A program made the position numbers and the translations under genes. A stretch of DNA of 64,000 bases from Utricularia gibba (lineage: Eukaryota; Streptophyta; Magnoliopsida; Lamiales; Lentibulariaceae): assembly GCA_002189035.1 (NCBI GenBank), contig NEEC01000002.1, forward strand, positions 3,619,001 to 3,683,000, written 5' to 3'. Positions 59,324-64,000 of the stretch are shown one piece after another; the first letter of the stretch is position 1; every line of letters begins with the position of its first letter. Below the pieces are notes generated by a model. That model searched no databases, had not been told where the DNA came from, and saw nothing but the letters and a program-made list of their open reading frames with translations.

Positions 59324-60825
59324 TGTTGGGTTTCTCGTAGACATCGTATGTCTCAAAAGCAGCGGAATTTTAAAATTTTTGAGAAACCCCCAACGCAGAT
59401 CTTGGAATACGGTATACATCAGACATAGGGATGTTCGAAGTACCTTTCAGATGACTCTGTTGTTCACCAACCGCCAATAGCAGACGGCCTCTATGGTATC
59501 CACACGTGGAGCACTCCGTCGATAACCTTCTCAAGGCTCTTGAATGCTGGTCGAATTTCTCAGGTCCTAGTAGAGAAAAATGCCTCCTTGTCGATTAGTC
59601 TTTGAGAGCACGAAGACCTTTGGAGCAGATCTCAAGATCTAAATCTTTTTGATAGATATATGGTAACATATCAAATCATATCTCCGTAAAGATCTTATCT
59701 TGTGGAGATATGTATATGTTCCAAATCTTATCTATATATGATCTTTTATTTTGAGTTTAATCTATAGAAATCTCAAATTAACTCTCTATTTAATTTATCC
59801 AGTTTAGCAGTTACATTTCATGTAATTGTGTCATTCTATTTTATATCGTTGAGTGACTCCACTATTGTGTGTGACCCTATAGGCTTCTTCAATCAAGGCC
59901 GTAATAATGGATTTATTAATTAACTCTTAATTAATCAAATCCATCATTATCGATCATGAGTGATGTCTAGCAGCATATCATGATCTCCAAGATGTAAGAA
60001 TAATCAGGTGAACTGATTGAGCCTTTCCATGACCAGCCACCATACAGTGAATAGCTTTCATCATACTTATATCTCATTCGATACTAGAACATGGGTGTGT
60101 GTCTTTCTGATGTATCGAACTTATAATTGCATTCAAGCACTAACACTCAATGACCTACTCAAACAATTCGAGTGTCATTACCCTGGGCCCAGGACTTACT
60201 ATTAGGCTTTGATGCAATTACTTGAGATATGATCTCATCGCTAACATGAGTGATGAATCCTTTATTGATCAATCAACTATCTCCAACCTTAAAGAGTCAC
60301 ATCCCTACTCATCCATACTAGGCAAGCCATGGTTAGGCTCCCATTAGTAATGAGCGAAAATGTGAGCTTAAGATCAAGATAACTTTGTTGACCTCAAGTC
60401 TAAGCTTACTTGCACGGCTGTCATATTCGAGATCTTGCTACTGACACTTGGTTAGCTTCCCATAGTAGCATCTCGAAGATGAGTCATCTAGTGAATCGAT
60501 TCTCTAATCGACACCCACACATAGGTTCTAGTAATCTCATTACATCAATTGTGAGAACCATTGCCTAAACAGTTTAGGGTACTCAATGTGTGCCAGCTTA
60601 TTCGTATTTGTGATATCCTCATTTCACAAATACTCTAGTCAGGGAGATTTAACTTGATCATGAGTGCTTGAAGAATCTCACATTATGATCTCATCATAAT
60701 TTCTATAGCACATAGATCAAGTAGAGGATTTTATCAATGATATAAATTTGATCACAATTCAAAGTAAATATCAAAAGATAAGATTTGCCAATGAGTTGAT
60801 TGTCTCTAGAACACATACACCAACA
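59324..60825 (+). mobile_element. Solo LTR, family S, copy 3
   Basis: A 1502-bp unit from TGTTGGGTTTC to CACCAACA is flanked by perfect TTGAA duplications (59319-59323 and 60826-60830). It has no coding region. It interrupts the antisense ORF of element C. Confidence 0.9.
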
Positions 60826-61260
60826 TTGAAAATGTGAAAAATTGTGCATTGGGCGTTTAGCCTTTTGGTATGCGACCTTGAAAAGTTGGAAGAAGTCCAC
60901 TAGGGTCATACCTGGATCCATACCCACTGAATAAAAGAGGAATGTGATGAAGCAAAAGATCGAATTCGGAGAGAGAAAGTAGAGCGGAATAGAAAATATG
61001 TGAAGAAACTGGACTATAAGGGGATGAAGCAAGAATTGAAGTCCGCTGTCCAAATAAGCAAACAGAATAGGAAGATTAAAGCGGGGAAGGGGCGTCTCTC
61101 CCACACCCCATGGTATTTGACTATCCTGAGCTTGGCTAAGGATGTATTCATCGAGAATCGAATATTTGGCCCGAATGGCGGAGATATTCAACTCACTGGA
61201 TTTCCTAACCATCTTTCTTTCGGGAGATAGAGAGGAAAAAGATTCTGGAGGGGGTCACAG

Positions 61261-61279
61261 AAAGAGGGAGAGGGAAAAT
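61261..61279 (+). promoter_or_regulatory. Polypurine tract of element C
   Basis: AAAGAGGGAGAGGGAAAAT directly precedes the 3' LTR start TGTCAG. Confidence 0.7.
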
Positions 61280-61746
61280 TGTCAGACCGATAACTGTCAG
61301 GGTTTGTTAGAAGCGGCCATTTTGGACAGATTGAAAAGTAGCCAAATTTCGGCGATAGCAGAGCAGTCGGCGGTTATCCAAGGGCAGAGTCGCAGCGCAT
61401 ACAGCATGCATGGAAAGCAACTGGCTACTACAGAATTCATGATTCGGTCAGATCCACCTTTTCTATGAATCGGAGAAATTCTGAAGAGAAATGGGTTGGA
61501 CTCCAAGCCCTCCAACTTGTAATTCCTCCCCATCCCCATCTAGTGAAGTCATTTTCCGATGAGCTCGAACAAACTCCGTGGTTTTTCCATTCATCGACGG
61601 TTTCCACGTAAAAAACCTTTGTCCTTCTATATTTTCGCTAAACGCACCAAACAAAGCACAAAACCGCTACCCGGGTTCGATGCATCTGGTGAACTCCATA
61701 ACTTGAAAATCGGTTCCGACTTTAGTGTTGATTATCGCCCTTAACA
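61280..61746 (+). repeat. 3' LTR of element C
   Basis: 467 bp, TGTCAGACCG to CGCCCTTAACA. The TATA box of the 5' copy is changed to CTATGAATCG (61463-61472). Confidence 0.8.
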
Positions 61747-62640
61747 CTCTTCTAACAAAATTGGAAGCTGAACAAAAATTCAAGCAATTAAATATGGTGC
61801 AAGCTAGGACTCAGGAAGAGAGGCTAGCTGAATTGAAACCATTGCCTGATCATTTAAAATATGTTTTTCTTAATGTAGAGTTCAGGAACCCTATTATCAT
61901 CTCCACTAGTCTGAGCTTAACCAATATTCAAATCTTCTCGAGATGCTAAACAGAAACAAGAAGGCAATAGGTTGGACTCTTGACGACATTCAAGGGATCT
62001 GTCCATCCATATGGATGCAAAATTTGTTTCGAAAGCAGTGATGCCACCTGGAATAGATTATCATGCGAGGAACAAGCTAAAGAGTGATGCTAAATACTAC
62101 ATATGAGATGATCGATATTTATGGAAGAGATGCAATGAATGCATTATTTGAAGGTGTGTTCATGAAAATGAAATTCCAAAAATCGTTGATTCTTGCAATG
62201 CAGGACCTTTTAGTGGCCATCATGGACCAAATAAAACAGCAAGAAAAATTCTAGATTGCGGACTCTATTGGCCTCATATTTTGAGATATTGTTATGTTTA
62301 TTACAAAGATTGTGAGCTATCCCACAAGGTGGGAATTTATCAAAAAGAAATGAAATGCCTCAGCAAGGAATTCTAGTATGTGAATTATTTGATGTTGGGG
62401 TATAGATTTTATTGGACCATTTCCTACTTCAGCAGGTTTCAATTACGTTTTTGTTGCGGTTGATTATGTGTCCAAATGGATTTAGGAAATCCCTACATGG
62501 ACCGATGATGCAAAGATTGTGATTAATTTCTTACGCAACAACATCTTCACGAGATATGGAACTCCTAAGGCTCTGATCAGTGATAGGGGAACACATTTTT
62601 ACAATCAGGCTTTAAGGAGTGTTTAGAAGCATTTCAATGT
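61747..62640 (+). pseudogene. RT start and integrase of element B
   Basis: Opens with the RT N-terminal extension (ERLAELKPLPDHLKYVFLN, NPIIISTSLSLTN, NKKAIGWTLDDIQGICPSI; 61.80-62.01 kb). It then jumps to integrase (DAKYYI-DDRYLWKRCNECII at about 62.1 kb), so RT core and RNase H are deleted. Integrase pieces include [40 protein letters not shown] and GTPKALISDRGTHFYNQ (about 62.56 kb). Stops and shifts are frequent. Confidence 0.75.
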
Positions 62641-62679
62641 TTGGCACAAGCCTTCTGAGAAATTACAGCAGTAGAAACA

Positions 62680-63273
62680 AGATGTTGGCAACACGAAGTG
62701 CAAAGAAGGCTGCAAAGGAGAAGCCTAAACGGAAAAAGATGCAAAAGGAGCAAGCAAAGGAAGGTACGGGGATGCTGAAGCAGCCACAACTATTGCTCCA
62801 ACACAGGAAGAAGTGGTTCAGCAAGTTGCTGCCAATGCAGAGGACCCCTGAGAAGTGGACGTGATTCCTCAAACAGCGGAGGTGGGGGAGCCCTCTACAC
62901 AGAAGAAATGGAAGGACCCAACCTACAAATTAGAACATACCAACCTCCAGCAACGATTGAAGGACATGCAGCAGAGTTACAAGAAAAGAAAGGCACCAGC
63001 TGAAGAACCACCCTCAGAGCTGTAGGTCTCATCTAAGAAGAAGGGAAAGAAACATGGAACGAAAAAGTAGAAGGCCCCGTTGGAAGAACCTATGACTGAG
63101 AAGGAATCTACTGTACCTGAAGAACAAATGCTGCCCATCATGGAGGAAAATGCTGGAATTTCTAGAAATGAATAAGAGGCAGCAGAGGAAGAGGCGGAGG
63201 CTGAAAATGAAATTCTGGAGGCGAAGAATCAGGAGGAGGCTGGAGGTAAGAAGGAAACTTGACATTCAGAGAA
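62680..63273 (+). pseudogene. N-terminal part of element B env-like ORF, broken
   Basis: Lys/Glu-rich and low complexity. It starts near 62683 (MLATRSAKKAAKEKPKRKKM) and continues in shifting frames with stops, ending with an acidic Glu/Ala-rich stretch at about 63170-63250. Confidence 0.6.
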
Positions 63274-64000
63274 AATGGACGAACAGGCTATGCAGCCATT
63301 GGTCCAAGGCCAGAAAGAGCAAGGAACTCCACTTGCAGAAACCGCCACAAGCATAACAGAAGAAGAGGAGGAAGGGATGGAAAAGGTAAAGAAATTTCTT
63401 CCAAAATTAGTCCCTATGTTTATGAATGTTGGAAAGTTCACAGTGGAGAGGGAACTATTTCATCGACAAATGACTGGAAAGGGAATCCCTTATGTCAAGC
63501 ATCATGCAGACATATTGAACAACAAGTACCTGAAGTTTGTAACAGCAGAATATGTGGACCGGTATGGAGAGGTAAAAGGTGCTAAGGTATGGCCCTGCCG
63601 CCACATTGACTTTGAAATTCTTGTCGAGTTGAACATAGTGGACAAGGTTTATGAAATGTTTGAGAACACTGCATTTATGATCTTATTCAAATTAAAACTT
63701 CCTGCTTATGTGGAACTCACATATGAATTTGCCTCCACGTTTATATACCGAATTCTAGAAACTGGTTTAGAGCCAGCTGCTATTTCTATTCGTTTGATGG
63801 GGACTGAATTTTCATTTTCATTAGCTGAGTGGAATGTAGCTCTTGGTTTTTGCTCAAAACAGGAAGTCGGTTCGTATGGTTTCGCTGCTTCTTTATTTGA
63901 TTATCCATCAGACTTTGATGCTAAGGAATTTTATAGAATTTTGACTGATCAGCATGTCATTGAATTTAAGGTAAAGGGAACAAAATCTGAATTATTTGTC
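63274..64000 (+). CDS. Env-like ORF of Athila element B, open to the window edge (partial)
   Basis: From ATG at 63274 the frame stays open for 242 codons to the end of the window, with no stop seen. It corresponds to the core of the Athila third ORF. Matching landmarks are FSLAEWNVALGFCSKQEVGS (element D: MSTNDFNVALGF), CRHIDFEILVELNIVDKVYE, and LFDYPSDFDAKEFYRIL. An acidic piece with TEEEEEGMEKVKKFLPKL comes first. Athila ORF3 proteins have been called envelope-like, but the role is unproven and I see no transmembrane helix here. It is the longest undamaged retroelement frame in the right flank after element C's 296-codon frame. Confidence 0.7.

Larger units (their letters stand above)
52579..61212 (-). 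pseudogene. Antisense ORF of Tat element C, split in three
   Basis: Read on minus, the N-terminal part (61212-60826) contains IPWGVGETPLPRFNLPILFA and LQFLLHPLIVQFLHIFSIPL. This is the layout of the 'putative gypsy type transposon' domain (Pfam Transposase_28) coded antisense in RIRE2-like elements. It resumes after the solo LTR (59323 to about 58600) with HHNWWSSFIWVAPPLGARWN and a Ser/Pro/Lys-rich stretch. Next come a charged coiled-coil part (58160-57912; LLTHIVAQEAKVKLLEKEGS) and, beyond element D, EAELRQANYRVSALEAELLD (52.8 kb). Frames shift between parts. The function of this protein is unknown. Confidence 0.7.
44863..61746 (+). mobile_element. Tat-lineage Ty3/gypsy element C, nested in element B
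   Basis: CTCTT occurs just before (44858-44862) and just after (61747-61751) the unit, and element B reads continuously across it. C contains: 5' LTR, primer site, gag, protease, RT, RNase H pieces, integrase, tandem repeats, an antisense ORF, polypurine tract and 3' LTR. Large size, a second RNase H domain, 3' tandem repeats and an antisense ORF are features of the Tat clade (Retand/RIRE2-like). It contains element D and two family-S LTRs. Without these, C would be about 9.2 kb. Confidence 0.85.
41797..64000 (+). mobile_element. Athila-type gypsy element B, split by nested elements
   Basis: Element B is on plus. Its pieces are gag (41797-42336 and 43790-44200), protease (44218-44862), and after a 16.9-kb interruption RT start, integrase and env-like ORF (61747 to the window end). 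Reading across the gap, HEESL before and LLTKLEAEQKFKQ after are consecutive parts of one polyprotein. No LTR of B is visible: the left part is truncated and the right part leaves the window. A solo LTR lies in its gag. It is an Athila relative distinct from A and D. Confidence 0.8.

Overview
This is nuclear DNA from a flowering plant, most likely a eudicot. It has spliced genes with GT-AG introns, CT-rich leaders, plant-specific transcription factors and many plant LTR retrotransposons. A gene island at about 18.7-33.6 kb holds four genes: a PETAL LOSS-type trihelix factor (minus), a TRM28-like/DUF4378-type protein (minus, tentative), a growth-regulating factor with a miR396 site (plus), and a complete MRE11 DNA-repair nuclease of 21 coding exons (minus). 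All four could be spliced by hand into open frames of 499, 311, 300 and 720 codons.

Left flank (1-16.7 kb). Positions 1-2.1 kb hold a decayed PIF/Harbinger transposon: HARBI1-type transposase pieces on plus and a Myb/SANT-like ORF on minus. Next come MITE-like AT-rich DNA and Athila element A on the minus strand (about 4171-15694). A has a tRNA-Asp-type primer site, broken gag-protease-RT-RNaseH-integrase and an env-like region. A foreign block of about 1.34 kb replaces part of that env-like region. A 0.67-kb dispersed repeat follows at 16 kb and recurs at 40.5 kb.

Right flank (33.6-64 kb). A Ty1/copia element (34319-39605) is nearly full length with 302-bp LTRs. It is followed by a foldback element and the second copy of the dispersed repeat. 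From 41.8 kb to the end there is a three-level nest. Athila-like element B (plus) is split between protease and RT by Tat-lineage gypsy element C (44863-61746, duplicated CTCTT). C is itself split by a deleted Athila element D (52856-57911, duplicated ATCAT). Three LTR-only copies of an unrelated family lie in B and C. Two of them are clean solo LTRs with perfect 5-bp duplications (GAAAT, TTGAA). C carries the antisense ORF and the tandem repeats expected of Tat elements. The env-like ORF of B is open to the window edge.

The genes look functional. Nearly all transposon ORFs carry stops, frameshifts or nested insertions, except the last ORF of B. I saw no tRNA, rRNA or CRISPR array, but I did not scan exhaustively for tRNAs.
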